From: Accumulibacter sp.
GTDB lineage: Bacteria; Pseudomonadota; Gammaproteobacteria; Burkholderiales; Rhodocyclaceae
DNA length: 64,000 bases
Direction of reading: 5' to 3'
Assembly: GCA_024235695.1 (NCBI GenBank)
Contig: JACKLX010000002.1
Span: 62,001-126,000 of the forward strand
The notes below the pieces were generated by a model. That model was not told the DNA's origin, did not search any database, and was given only the letters and a program-made list of their open reading frames with translations. Shown here in pieces: positions 37,899 to 50,220 of this stretch. Position numbers and translations under genes: made by a program. Every line of letters starts with the position of its first letter. Position 1 is the stretch's first letter.

Positions 37899-39045
37899 CT
37901 AAGGCCAGGCCCTGGCGCCCCAGATCATCCGCTTGGCGATGAAGTGGCGCAATGGCGGCAAGACGTCAAGGGCCAGCAGGCCGGCGCCGCGCATGCTTCG
38001 CAGCAGTACCCGGTCGTTGCCGAAGAGGCGCACGATGCCATCGGTGAAAGCGATGCTGCCCTGCCGGTCAAGGCAACGAGCGCGCGCATACGAGGTCAGC
38101 GTGCTGTTCTCGCCAGCGTCTCGGGTGGCGTTCGCGAGCAGTGCCTCGGCCAGTTCCCAGGCGTCGCGCAGGCCGAGGTTGAAGCCCTGGCCCGAAACCG
38201 GGTGCAGGCTTTGCGCGGCGTTGCCGATCCACACCTGGCGCGCACCGCTGAGCTGCTGGCGGACGCGCAGCGCCAGCGGGAAGCTGGCGCGCGGACCGCT
38301 GGCAACGAAGTCCATCCGACTGCCGAACTGCGCCCGCAGGGCGGCCAGAAAAGCGCCCTCGTCGAGGGCCAGCAGTTGGGCTGCCTTGTCCGGCGGCATG
38401 GTAAACACCAGCGAGTAGTCCTGGCCAAGCGGCAGCAGGGCCAGCGGCCCTGCCGGCGTAAAGCGTTCCCAGGCGCGCCGCGCGTGCGCCGGAGCGGGCC
38501 GGACTTCAGCGACGACGGCGTGTTGCCGGTAATCGAATACCTGCACGTCGGGGTCGTACCCCGGCGTGCCCTCGGCATGAACGACCAGACCGGCCGAAAT
38601 CCGGCGGCTTGCGCCGTTGTCGGCAAGTGTGACTTGGGCTGCGTTCAGCCCACCGCTGACCTCGGTGACCGCGCAGCCGTTCAACAGTTGCCGAGGATCG
38701 ATGCGGGCATCCAGCGTCGCCGCCAGATCCCGGTAACGCATGACGTAGCCAAGTGCCGGAAGGTCGTAGTCGCGGGCATCGATCAGCGTTCGGCCGAAGC
38801 CGCCACGCTGCGAAACGTGGATCGTCTCGATCGCCGTGGCGGCGGCGGCGTTCCAGGCTCCGAGTCGCTCCAGGAGCTGCCGGGTGCCCTGCGACAAGGC
38901 CAGCGCGCGCGGGTCGCCGGCCCAGGCGCCGCGCTCGCGGCTGTCGATCAGCAGCACGCGATGCGGACCGCCGGCCAGCGCCAGCGCCAGCGTCATGCCG
39001 ACCGGGCCGGCGCCGACGATGGCGATGTCTACCCGCTCCGTCTGC

Positions 39046-39053
<8 letters not shown>
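37899..39053 (-). CDS. ubiH: UbiH-family FAD-dependent ubiquinone hydroxylase
   Basis: A 384-residue flavoprotein monooxygenase of the UbiH/UbiF/VisC family. The FAD dinucleotide motif is at the N-terminus ([17 protein letters not shown]), the second FAD motif is [21 protein letters not shown]. UbiH is the likely identity because of its pairing with pepP, as in enterobacteria, but the ring position hydroxylated cannot be read from sequence. The start overlaps the pepP end by 8 bp. Confidence 0.9.
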
Positions 39054-42079
<3,026 letters not shown>

Positions 42080-42101
42080 GCCGCTTCTCCTTGAACGATG
42101 A

Positions 42102-42110
42102 TGCTAAAAT
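42102..42110 (+). promoter_or_regulatory. Extended -10 promoter of lptD
   Basis: TGCTAAAAT: TAAAAT (5 of 6) with the TGn extension. Transcription would start near 42117, so the lptD start must lie after it, which supports ATG at 42194 over the open frame beginning at 42098. Confidence 0.45.
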
Positions 42111-42193
42111 GTCCGACTAATTTTACCATCCGACAGGTGCTTAAGGCGCCGCCAGCGACGACACGCCTTCGCACCTTCACTGACGACTCCGCA

Positions 42194-45121
42194 ATGACGT
42201 TTCCTTCTCGGCCCCGGCCGATGACCTTGCTGCTCTGTTGCAGTGTCTTTGGCGGCTTTGCCGCTGGCCTGCCGGGAGATGCTCAGGCGCAGCCCTTGCA
42301 ACCCTTGCGGGTCGATCCGACCTTGCTCGGCTTGCCGCCGGTGACGCCGGTCAAGCGACCCGTCAAGGCGCCGCCCGGCAGCGCGCCGGTAGAAGTCCGG
42401 GCGGTCGAGGCGCCGGTCGTCGAAGCGCCACCGGAACACCAGCCGAGCGCCGAAACTCGTTCGGCTGAGGCCGACGGCGGGGCCGCCAGATCGTCGCCAG
42501 ATACCGCTGTTGCGCCGGTTGTCGAGCCAGCCGGCGAAGCCTCGGCGACCGCCGTGTCGCCGACGCCACCGCTTCGCCAGGAGGCGACCACGCCCGCGCC
42601 ATCGTTGGCGTCGCCGGCTCCTCAGCCAACCGTGGACACGCCGCGCCGCCAGCCGACAGCTTCGTCACCGGCGTCGACGGCTGCAGCGCCTGCGGCGGCA
42701 CCCGTGCCGGGCGCCGTAACGCCGGAGCCGCAGGCGAGCGTGCCGCCGTCGCCCGCGCCGTCTTCCGAGTCGGGTGCCGCCACCAGTGAAAAGCTCGCCG
42801 AGCCGTCAACCGCGACCGGCGAGGGGCCGCAGGCAGCGATTCTGAGTGCGAAGCGTATCTCGGGCATCATCGATCGGGAGGTGCTTGCCGAGGACGACGC
42901 CGAACTGCGGCAGGGCGGCAAGGTGTTGACCGCCGAGCGCATGACCTACTGGCCGGTCGACGACGAGGTCGAGGCCGTCGGTGGGGTACGCTTTCAGCAA
43001 CAGGACGATGTCATTACCGGTGTAAAGATGCGGATGCGCCTCGAAGACCAGTTCGGCTTCTTCGACGACGCCTCGTATTTCGTCAAGCGATCGCCTCCGG
43101 CGAGGTCGCGGGCGCGCGCCGACGGCTCGGCCGGGGCGACAGCGGAGTCTGCCACGCCAGGCAGCGAGTTCACCAGCGGTTTTGCCGCGCCCCGTGTCCT
43201 GGACATTGCACCAGGGCAAACCCGGGTCTCGATGCGCGACAGCGCGTTGAAGCAGCCCACGGAGGGGCGTGGTGACGCCGCGCGCATCGATTTCGAAGGC
43301 GAAAATCAAATCCGCCTGACGTCGGCGACCTACACGACCTGCAAACCCGGTAATGATGACTGGTACCTCAGCATCGCCGACCTCAAGCTCGACTTCGATA
43401 ACGAAGTGGGCAGCGGCAACGACGCGACGATTCATTTCCTCGACGTCCCGATTCTCTATTCGCCGTGGATGTCTTTCTCGCTCAACAACAAGCGCAAATC
43501 GGGTCTTCTGACTCCCACTTACGGAACCAGCAGCGACAGTGGCATCGAGATAACGGTGCCGTACTACTGGAACATCGCGCCGAACATGGATGCAACCTTC
43601 GAGCCACGCGTGCTGACCAAACGCGGCCTGGAAATCGGCACCGATGTCCGCTACCTGAACGAGGCCTTCGGCGGAATCTATTCGAGCAAGGCGCGCCTCG
43701 AATACCTCCCCAACGACCGCGAGGCCGGCATTGATCGCTGGGGCGTCGCGCTGACCCACAACCAGGTGACGGCCAACGGCTTTTCCGGCGCGATCAACTA
43801 CAACCGGGTTTCGGACAACAAGTACTACACCGACTTGTCGAGCCAGATCGCCAAGACCTCGGAAACGCAGCTGCTCGAACAGGGTTTGCTGACCTACAGT
43901 GGCGGTGGCTGGTGGAATGCGACGGTCAATTTGCAGTCATTTCAGACCCTGCAGCCTGACCCGAAGAACCCGGTTACGCCACCCTATCGCCTGTTGCCGC
44001 AGGTTACGGTCAACGCGCGCCAGCCCGATCTGTGGTCGACCGACAGTTCGTTTTTCGGGCAATACACCCACTTCGTCCATCCGGAGTCGTTCAAGGTCGA
44101 AGGGCAGCGAACCGTCCTGCAGCCGCAGGTTTCGCTGCCCTACGTCACGCCCGGCTGGTACGTGACACCGCGGCTGGGGGTCAATGTCACGCAATACGCC
44201 CTGTCTTACCCGGCGTCGGTGCTCAATGCCCGCAATTCGATCAATCGCAGCTTGCCGATCTTCAGCGTCGATTCGGGGATGGTTTTCGAGCGGTCCAGCA
44301 ACTGGTTCGGTCGCGACTACACGCAGACGCTGGAACCGCGGCTCTACTACCTGAACATCCCCTACGAGAACCAGAACGACATACCGGTTTTCGACTCGGC
44401 ACTGGCGGACTTCAACTTCGCGCAGATCTTTGCCGATAACCAGTTTTCCGGCTGGGATCGGATCAACAACGCCAACCAGTTGACCGCCGCCCTGTCATCG
44501 CGCCTGATCGACCCCAACAGCGGCAGCGAGATCATGCGCGGGATGATCGGCCAGCGGCTTTACTTCACCGACGACAAGGTCACGCTGCCGGGAACCAGCA
44601 CCCGCAAGTGGGACAAGTCCGACTTGCTGGCCGGGTTTACCGGCCAGATCCTGCCGCGGGTATACGCCGACGCAGCGCTGGAATATACGGTCGACGATCA
44701 GCGCTTCCAGCGCTACTCGATGGGTGCGCGCTACTTCCCGGAAACGGGCAAGCTGCTCAATGCCTCGTACAGTTACAACACCCAGGCGGTTACGCCAATC
44801 AAGCAAATCGACATCTCCGGCCAGTGGCCGCTCGGTGGCCGCTGGCAGGGCGTGGGTCGTGTCAACTACTCGTTTCTCCAGAATCTGCCGATCGAGATCA
44901 TCGGTGGCCTGGAGTACAACGCGGGCTGCTGGGCAGTACGCGTCGTGGGCCACCGCCTGCAGACTGCCGCCGACAGTGCATCGACGCAGGCCTTCGTCCA
45001 ACTTGAACTCACCGACTTTGCGCGCATCGGTTCGAGTCCGCTAAACCTTCTCCAGCGCCGGATTTCTGGCTACGGGGTGTCCAATCACCCGATGACCGAT
45101 TCGGCCTTGGCCGAACAGTAA
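42194..45121 (+). CDS. lptD: LPS-assembly outer-membrane protein LptD
   Basis: A 975-residue LptD, which inserts lipopolysaccharide into the outer leaflet. A signal peptide (MTLLLCCSVFGGFAAGLPGD region) is followed by about 170 residues very rich in Ala/Pro/Ser/Thr (about 45-215). The OstA/LptA-like jellyroll starts near 221 (ISGIIDREVLAEDDAEL), followed by the C-terminal barrel (DVPILYSPWMSFSLNNKRKSG, EYNAGCWAVRVVGHR). E. coli LptD has about 784 residues and lacks the linker. The mature part has one Cys in TTCKPGNDDW and one near the end, instead of the E. coli CC pair. ATG at 42194 fits the promoter; ATG at 42221 is an alternative. It precedes surA by 9 bp. Confidence 0.94.
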   Translation: MTFPSRPRPMTLLLCCSVFGGFAAGLPGDAQAQPLQPLRVDPTLLGLPPVTPVKRPVKAPPGSAPVEVRAVEAPVVEAPPEHQPSAETRSAEADGGAARSSPDTAVAPVVEPAGEASATAVSPTPPLRQEATTPAPSLASPAPQPTVDTPRRQPTASSPASTAAAPAAAPVPGAVTPEPQASVPPSPAPSSESGAATSEKLAEPSTATGEGPQAAILSAKRISGIIDREVLAEDDAELRQGGKVLTAERMTYWPVDDEVEAVGGVRFQQQDDVITGVKMRMRLEDQFGFFDDASYFVKRSPPARSRARADGSAGATAESATPGSEFTSGFAAPRVLDIAPGQTRVSMRDSALKQPTEGRGDAARIDFEGENQIRLTSATYTTCKPGNDDWYLSIADLKLDFDNEVGSGNDATIHFLDVPILYSPWMSFSLNNKRKSGLLTPTYGTSSDSGIEITVPYYWNIAPNMDATFEPRVLTKRGLEIGTDVRYLNEAFGGIYSSKARLEYLPNDREAGIDRWGVALTHNQVTANGFSGAINYNRVSDNKYYTDLSSQIAKTSETQLLEQGLLTYSGGGWWNATVNLQSFQTLQPDPKNPVTPPYRLLPQVTVNARQPDLWSTDSSFFGQYTHFVHPESFKVEGQRTVLQPQVSLPYVTPGWYVTPRLGVNVTQYALSYPASVLNARNSINRSLPIFSVDSGMVFERSSNWFGRDYTQTLEPRLYYLNIPYENQNDIPVFDSALADFNFAQIFADNQFSGWDRINNANQLTAALSSRLIDPNSGSEIMRGMIGQRLYFTDDKVTLPGTSTRKWDKSDLLAGFTGQILPRVYADAALEYTVDDQRFQRYSMGARYFPETGKLLNASYSYNTQAVTPIKQIDISGQWPLGGRWQGVGRVNYSFLQNLPIEIIGGLEYNAGCWAVRVVGHRLQTAADSASTQAFVQLELTDFARIGSSPLNLLQRRISGYGVSNHPMTDSALAEQ

Positions 45122-45130
45122 GCTGAGGCA

Positions 45131-46444
45131 ATGATGATCCATGTATTTCGCACGGCGCTGCTATTTGCTTGCCTGGTCGGACTGGCTGCGGCGCAAACCT
45201 CGTCCAGGCCAGCCAGCCAGCCGCTTGCCGCCGACCGGATCGTCGCCGTCGTCAATGACGAAGTGATCACGCACTACGAGCTGCGCTCGCGCCTCGATTC
45301 CGCTCTGGCGCAGTTGCAGCGACAGGGCACCTCCTTACCGCCGCGTTCGGTGCTCGAAAGCCAGATGCTCGAACGGCTGGTGATGGACAAGGTGCAATTG
45401 CAGTTTGCCAGGGAAGTCGGCTTACGGGTCGATGACGCGCAGCTCGATCAGGCGCTGCAGCGGATCGCTGCCAACAACAAACTGTCGTTACCCCAGTTCA
45501 GGGCCGCGCTGGAAAAGGATGGCATCGCGTTCGCTAATTTTCGTGAGGAGATCCGTGCCGAGATGACCATCGCGCGTCTGCGCGAGCGCGAAGTCGATAG
45601 CCGGATCTTCATCTCCGAAAGCGAGATCGACAATTACCTGGCCGGCGCGTCGGGGACGGGCAACAGCGGCGAGGAGTACCAGATTGCGCACATTCTGCTG
45701 CGCGCCCCCGAGTCGGCGAGCCCGGAGCAGATCCAGCAGCTACGTGCCAAGACCGAGCAGGTCGTCGAGCGGCTGAAGAAGGGTGAGGATTTCGCGCAGC
45801 TCGCCGCGGCCTATTCCGACGCCCCCGATGGCCTGCACGGCGGTGACCTCGGCTGGCGTTCTCTGGACCGGCTGCCGGCGATGTTTGCCGAAGTCGGTGG
45901 CAAGCTGCAGGTCGGGCAGGTGTCACCGGTGCTGCGCAGTTCGAACGGCTTTCACCTGATCAAGTTGCTCGGTAAACGCGGCGGTGGCGCCATGCCTGCG
46001 GTGCAGCAGACGCACGCCCGGCACATCCTGATCAAGGTGAATGAACTGGTGTCCGAACCGGACGCGCGGCACAAGCTCGAGAGCCTGCGCGAAAGGATCA
46101 AACATGGTGAGAGCTTCGCCGAACTGGCGAGGCTCTACTCGCAGGACGGTTCGGCGTCGAAGGGCGGCGATCTGGGATGGATTTATCCCGGCGATACCGT
46201 TCCCGAGTTCGAGCAGGCGATGAATCGACTGGCGCCTGGCGAACTCAGCGGGCCGGTTCAGTCGCCCTTCGGTTTTCACCTGATCGAGGTGCTCGATCGT
46301 CGCGTCCAGGACGTTTCGAGCGATCGCCAGCGTGCCGCAGCGCGGCAGACACTGCGTGACCGCAAACGCGACGAGGCCTATCAGGATTGGCTGCGGCAGG
46401 CGCGCGACCGTGCCTATGTGGAGCTTCGTCTGGAGGAGCGGTGA
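45131..46444 (+). CDS. surA: Periplasmic chaperone / peptidyl-prolyl isomerase SurA
   Basis: A 437-residue SurA, a chaperone for outer-membrane proteins including LptD. A signal peptide (TALLFACLVGLAAAQ) is followed by the N-terminal chaperone domain (RIVAVVNDEVITHYELRSRL) and two parvulin domains (GEEYQIAHILLRAPE to the GGDLGWRS block; QTHARHILIKVNE to the GGDLGWIYPG block). GAGG precedes the tandem ATGs. It is co-transcribed with lptD, pdxA and ksgA, the order known from E. coli. Confidence 0.97.
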   Translation: MMIHVFRTALLFACLVGLAAAQTSSRPASQPLAADRIVAVVNDEVITHYELRSRLDSALAQLQRQGTSLPPRSVLESQMLERLVMDKVQLQFAREVGLRVDDAQLDQALQRIAANNKLSLPQFRAALEKDGIAFANFREEIRAEMTIARLREREVDSRIFISESEIDNYLAGASGTGNSGEEYQIAHILLRAPESASPEQIQQLRAKTEQVVERLKKGEDFAQLAAAYSDAPDGLHGGDLGWRSLDRLPAMFAEVGGKLQVGQVSPVLRSSNGFHLIKLLGKRGGGAMPAVQQTHARHILIKVNELVSEPDARHKLESLRERIKHGESFAELARLYSQDGSASKGGDLGWIYPGDTVPEFEQAMNRLAPGELSGPVQSPFGFHLIEVLDRRVQDVSSDRQRAAARQTLRDRKRDEAYQDWLRQARDRAYVELRLEER

Positions 46445-47454
46445 GCGCCTTGCGCGGTTTGCCGACAATCGCCGTCACCAGCGGCGAACCAGCGGGTGTC
46501 GGCCCCGAAATCTGCCTGCGCCTCGGCGATCGTTCTCTCGACGGACGCTTTCCCGCCCGTCTCCTCGTGCTGGGCGATCGTTTCTTGCTTGCCGAGCGCG
46601 CCGCGGCGCTGCAACTGCCGGTCCTTCTGCGAGACTGGGATCCGGCGCTGGTGCCGCAAGCCGGTACGCTCGACGTTCTTCACCTGCCGCTCGGCGCGAT
46701 CAGCACGCCGGGCCTGGTTGACCCCGCCAACGCGTCCTACGTGCTGGCGCTGCTCGACCGCGCTCTGGCCGGTTGCCAGCGTGGCGAGTTCGCGGCGATG
46801 GTCACCGGGCCGGTGCACAAGGGCGTGATCAACGATGCCGGCATACCGTTTAGCGGGCACACGGAGTATCTTGCCGAGCGGACGGCAACGCCACGGGTGG
46901 TGATGCTGCTCGCCGGTGGTGGCCTGCGCGTGGCGCTGGTGACCACGCATCTGCCGCTGCGCGACGTCGCGGCAGCGGTGACCGCCGGCGCCGTCGAACA
47001 GACGCTACGGATTCTGCATGCCGAGATGGGGCGAAAGTACGGCATAGTCCGGCCGCGCATTCTGGTCGCCGGGCTCAACCCGCACGCCGGCGAGGGGGGT
47101 TACCTCGGGCGTGAGGAGATCGAGGTAATCGGGCCGGTTCTCGAACGACTGCGCGCCGAGCAAGGGATGGTCCTGCTCGGACCGCTGCCGGCGGACACCA
47201 TCTTCTCGCCGCCGGTGCTCGCGCGCGGCGACGTTGTCCTCGCCATGTACCACGATCAGGGTCTGACGGCGCTGAAGTACGCGAGTTTTGGTCACGGCAT
47301 CAACGTTACCCTTGGTTTACCGATCATTCGCACCTCGGTCGATCACGGCACGGCGCTCGAGTTGGCCGGCCGCGGCCAGGCCGACCCCGGCAGTCTGCTG
47401 GTCGCTGTCGAGCAGGCGATCGCGATGGCGGAGCGAACGGGCGGCGAGCCGTGA
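46441..47454 (+). CDS. pdxA: 4-hydroxythreonine-4-phosphate dehydrogenase
   Basis: A 337-residue PdxA of vitamin B6 (PLP) synthesis. Marks: IAVTSGEPAGVGPEI, GPVHKGVINDAGIPFSGHTE with a metal His, and the C-terminal MYHDQGLTALKY block with RTSVDHGTALELAGRG. The frame is open from 46387, but GTG at 46441 has GGAGGAGCG directly before it and overlaps the surA stop by 4 bp. It is followed by ksgA after 12 bp. Confidence 0.96.
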   Translation: MSALRGLPTIAVTSGEPAGVGPEICLRLGDRSLDGRFPARLLVLGDRFLLAERAAALQLPVLLRDWDPALVPQAGTLDVLHLPLGAISTPGLVDPANASYVLALLDRALAGCQRGEFAAMVTGPVHKGVINDAGIPFSGHTEYLAERTATPRVVMLLAGGGLRVALVTTHLPLRDVAAAVTAGAVEQTLRILHAEMGRKYGIVRPRILVAGLNPHAGEGGYLGREEIEVIGPVLERLRAEQGMVLLGPLPADTIFSPPVLARGDVVLAMYHDQGLTALKYASFGHGINVTLGLPIIRTSVDHGTALELAGRGQADPGSLLVAVEQAIAMAERTGGEP

Positions 47455-47466
47455 GCGCCTGAGTCG

Positions 47467-48249
47467 GTGAGGACCAGGCACGTCGCCCGCAAGCGCTTCG
47501 GACAGAACTTCCTGGTCGACCAGCAGGTGGTCGCCGACATCGTTGACCAGCTCGCCGTGCAGCGCGGTGACCTGCTGGTCGAAATAGGCCCCGGGCTGGG
47601 TGCCTTGACCGAGCCCCTGCTGCGACGCCTCGACCATCTCCACGTCGTCGAGATCGATCGCGACATCGTCGACCGACTTCGCCAGAGCTACCCCTCGGAA
47701 CGACTGACCGTGCATGCCGGTGACGCGCTGGCTTTCGATTTTGGCGCCCTGGCCGGCGACGCGGCGGACGGCCTGCGCGTGGTCGGCAATCTGCCCTACA
47801 ATATCTCGACGCCGCTGCTCTTCCATCTCGCCGGTTTTGGCGCCTGCCTGCGCGACATGCATTTCATGCTGCAGAGGGAGGTGGTCGAGCGGATGGTTGC
47901 CGAGCCGGGAGGCCGCGATTTCGGCAGACTGTCGGTGATGCTCCAGTATCGCTTCCTGATCGAGTACCTGTTCGAGGTGCCGCCGGACGCCTTCAGTCCG
48001 GCGCCGAAGGTGCACTCGGCGATGGTCCGGTTGATTCCTCACCTGCCGGAACAGCTGGCGGCGGCCGACGAAAAGCGCTTTTCGACGCTGGTTTCGCTGG
48101 CTTTTGGACAGCGCCGCAAGATGCTGCGCAACAGCCTCGGGGGACTGGTCGATGACGGCTGGCTGCAGGCGCTCGGTGTTCCTCCGACCGCGCGGGCAGA
48201 GGACTTGTCGGTCGACGACTACGTGCGCCTGGCCAACGCGCTGAAATGA
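47467..48249 (+). CDS. ksgA: 16S rRNA dimethyladenosine transferase (RsmA)
   Basis: A 260-residue SAM-dependent enzyme that dimethylates two adjacent adenines near the 3' end of 16S rRNA. Marks: [18 protein letters not shown] motif [16 protein letters not shown], and [14 protein letters not shown]. It begins with GTG at 47467. It ends the lptD-surA-pdxA-ksgA operon and is convergent with the DUF2892 gene. After the stop, GGCGTG (48254-48259) and CACGCC (48269-48274) could pair, without a T-run. Confidence 0.97.
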   Translation: MRTRHVARKRFGQNFLVDQQVVADIVDQLAVQRGDLLVEIGPGLGALTEPLLRRLDHLHVVEIDRDIVDRLRQSYPSERLTVHAGDALAFDFGALAGDAADGLRVVGNLPYNISTPLLFHLAGFGACLRDMHFMLQREVVERMVAEPGGRDFGRLSVMLQYRFLIEYLFEVPPDAFSPAPKVHSAMVRLIPHLPEQLAAADEKRFSTLVSLAFGQRRKMLRNSLGGLVDDGWLQALGVPPTARAEDLSVDDYVRLANALK

Positions 48250-48296
48250 AAACGGCGTGCCGCATCGACACGCCATCGGCGGCGCAAGGTCGCTGC

Positions 48297-48494
48297 TCAG
48301 GCGTCTTTCCTGACCGGGCAGGTGCTGGCGCCAAGCAGGCTGTAGGCCGGGCAGACGCCGAGCAGACCAGTGACCAGAGGCACCACTCCGATCCAGCCCC
48401 AGACCCCGACGACGCCGAGGGCGGCCAGGGCGATCAGCACGATACCGATGACAATGCGCAGGATCTTGTCGATTCCACCGACGTTGGTTTTCAT
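48297..48494 (-). CDS. DUF2892 (YgaP-like) small inner-membrane protein
   Basis: A 65-residue protein of the DUF2892 family. Two hydrophobic helices (ILRIVIGIVLIALAALGVVG and WIGVVPLVTGLLGVC) lie between the N-terminal VGGIDKILR and a C-terminal two-cysteine segment (GVCPAYSLLGASTCPVR), typical of the family and of the membrane part of the rhodanese YgaP. GGAG lies about 10 bases before the ATG. A 16-bp palindrome upstream could bind the neighbouring Crp/Fnr-type regulator. Function unknown. Confidence 0.88.
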   Translation of the reverse strand: MKTNVGGIDKILRIVIGIVLIALAALGVVGVWGWIGVVPLVTGLLGVCPAYSLLGASTCPVRKDA

Positions 48495-48529
48495 GTTTGG
48501 CTCCGTGTAGGCTTGTGAATGACGGTGCC

Positions 48530-48572
48530 AGATTAGCCGGTCGCGCCGGTCGCGTATGTAACCGCGGTCACA
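48530..48572 (-). promoter_or_regulatory. Candidate Crp/Fnr-type operator and -10 element of the DUF2892 gene
   Basis: TGTAACCGCGGTCACA (48557-48572) is an almost perfect palindrome (TGTnACCGCGGTnACA). On the minus strand a weak -10, TAATCT (48535-48530), would give a start near 48523. The palindrome centre then lies at about -41.5, the class II activator position of Crp/Fnr proteins. Confidence 0.45.
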
Positions 48573-48627
48573 CAGGCGACACGCAGGTTCCCGCGGCCCG
48601 CGTCAGGCCGCGCGTCGCCGGCTCCGG

Positions 48628-49305
48628 TCAGCGATTGCTTGTCGCCAGTTGCTGCAGGCCGGCGCGGTCGATGATGACGATCTGCTCACGGCCGAGTCGT
48701 ACCAGGCCCTGCACGGCGAAGCCCTTGAGCAGGCGGCTGACGATCTCGCGGACGCTGCCAAGCTCCTCGGCCAGCGCCTGGTGCGTGGCACGGATGGCTT
48801 CGCCCTTGCCGAGCAGCAGCTTGGCAAGGCGCTGGTCGAGGCGGTGGAAAGCGACTTCCTCGACCAGTTCCATCAATTCGGCAATACGTTCGGCAAAAAG
48901 GTGGAAGACGAAATCGCGGAACGTCGGGTTGCTGGCGACCAGACTGGCGAAAGCCGCCGTTGGCAGAACCAGCAAGGACAGCGGCGTTTCGGCGACGCCG
49001 CGCGCGGTGTAGGGCGTGTGGCCGAGCAGGCAGCTCGAACTGATGATGCACGAGCCGCCCGGCTCGACGCGATAGAGCAGCATTTCGCGGCCGCCGACGG
49101 TATTCTTCACCACCTTTATCGTGCCGGCAAGCAACAGTGGGAAACCCAGGCAGTCCTGCCGCTCGCTGAACAGCTGCGCACCGGCCGGCACGCTGCGCAC
49201 GGCGCCTGGCGGGCACAGCGCCGCCAACTGCCCGGCCGGCAGCGAGCGCAGCGCCGGGTAGAGGGTCAGCAGCGATCGCGTCAGTTCGTCGGCAGATGTC
49301 GGCAT
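48628..49305 (-). CDS. Crp/Fnr family transcriptional regulator
   Basis: A 225-residue regulator. An N-terminal cNMP/Crp-like beta-roll (about 25-140) contains two cysteines in PGGSCIISSSCLLGH; no N-terminal Fnr-type Cys cluster is present. A C-terminal winged HTH follows (THQALAEELGSVREIVSRLLKG). The conserved Glu/Arg recognition pattern SVREIVSRLL is of Crp/Fnr type. The frame is open to 49593, but ATG at 49305 overlaps the xth stop by one base (TGATG) and gives a normal N-terminus. The effector is unknown; a cysteine-based redox signal is possible. A likely target site lies downstream before the DUF2892 gene. Confidence 0.9.
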   Translation of the reverse strand: MPTSADELTRSLLTLYPALRSLPAGQLAALCPPGAVRSVPAGAQLFSERQDCLGFPLLLAGTIKVVKNTVGGREMLLYRVEPGGSCIISSSCLLGHTPYTARGVAETPLSLLVLPTAAFASLVASNPTFRDFVFHLFAERIAELMELVEEVAFHRLDQRLAKLLLGKGEAIRATHQALAEELGSVREIVSRLLKGFAVQGLVRLGREQIVIIDRAGLQQLATSNR

Positions 49306-50072
49306 CAGTCGGCCAGTTCGGCGGTCACCGGCGCGTGATCCGAGGGTCGCTCGAGCTTGCGCAGCGCGCGGCTGATCCCGGCGGCCGTGCAGCGCTCGGC
49401 CAGTGCTTGCGAGAGCAGGATGTGGTCGATCCGCAGGCCGTGGTTCTTCTGGAAGCCAAGCATCCGGTAGTCCCACCACGAGAAGCTCTTCTCGGGTTGC
49501 TCGAAGAGCCGGAAGCTGTCTTTCAGGCCGAGGCTCAGCAGCCGCTGGAAAGCTGCGCGCTCGGCTGGCGAACACAGGATCTGCCCGGCCCACGCCGCCG
49601 GGTCATGGACGTCACGATCGTCCGGTGCGATGTTGAAATCGCCGGCCAGGAGCAGCCGCGGATTGCGCGCAAGTTGCTCGCCGAGCCACCTGGTCAGTGC
49701 CTCGAGCCATGCCAGCTTGTAGGCGTATTTGTCGCTGCCGACGGTCTGACCATTCGGTACGTAGGCGCAGACGACGCAGATGTCGCCGACTGTCGCCGCC
49801 AGCAGTCGTTTCTGCTGGTCGGGGTACAGCGGATTGCCGTGCACGACGCTTGTCGGCTGTTCGCGGGTCAGCAGGGCGACGCCGTTGTAGGTCTTTTGTC
49901 CGGAGAAAACAACGTGATAGCCTGCTGTCTCGATCTCCTGCCGTGGAAAAGCCGGGTCGTCGAGTTTGGTTTCCTGCAGGCAGACGACGTCCGGTCGCTG
50001 GCTCGCCAACCAGTCGAGCAGTTGCGGCAGGCGCACCTTCAATGAGTTGACGTTCCAGCTGGCGATTTTCAT
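49305..50072 (-). CDS. xth: Exodeoxyribonuclease III
   Basis: A 255-residue EEP-fold AP endonuclease/3'-5' exonuclease for base-excision repair. Marks: IASWNVNSLKVRLPQLLDWL, metal Glu in CLQETKLDD, GDFNIAPDDRDVHD and the catalytic SDHAPV. ATG at 50072 is preceded by AAGG; an ATG four codons upstream is also open. It overlaps the Crp/Fnr gene by one base, suggesting co-transcription of DNA repair with a regulator. Confidence 0.95.
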   Translation of the reverse strand: MKIASWNVNSLKVRLPQLLDWLASQRPDVVCLQETKLDDPAFPRQEIETAGYHVVFSGQKTYNGVALLTREQPTSVVHGNPLYPDQQKRLLAATVGDICVVCAYVPNGQTVGSDKYAYKLAWLEALTRWLGEQLARNPRLLLAGDFNIAPDDRDVHDPAAWAGQILCSPAERAAFQRLLSLGLKDSFRLFEQPEKSFSWWDYRMLGFQKNHGLRIDHILLSQALAERCTAAGISRALRKLERPSDHAPVTAELAD

Positions 50073-50220
50073 GTGAACCTTCATTCCGGCGGCAAGACGT
50101 TTCCCGGGCTGCCGTCTTGCTGTCGCGCTATTCTTGGCGACGCAGCAGCCCGAACCTGCGGCCGCATTGTGCCAGTGCCGGTCGCAACAAGAAACCGCTT
50201 CGGTCCCGGCGCCGGTCGCG

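Noticed and set aside
42098-42193. Upstream extension of lptD to ATG 42098
   Set aside because: The start would lie upstream of, or inside, the extended -10 element at 42102-42110, and the extra residues do not form a signal peptide.
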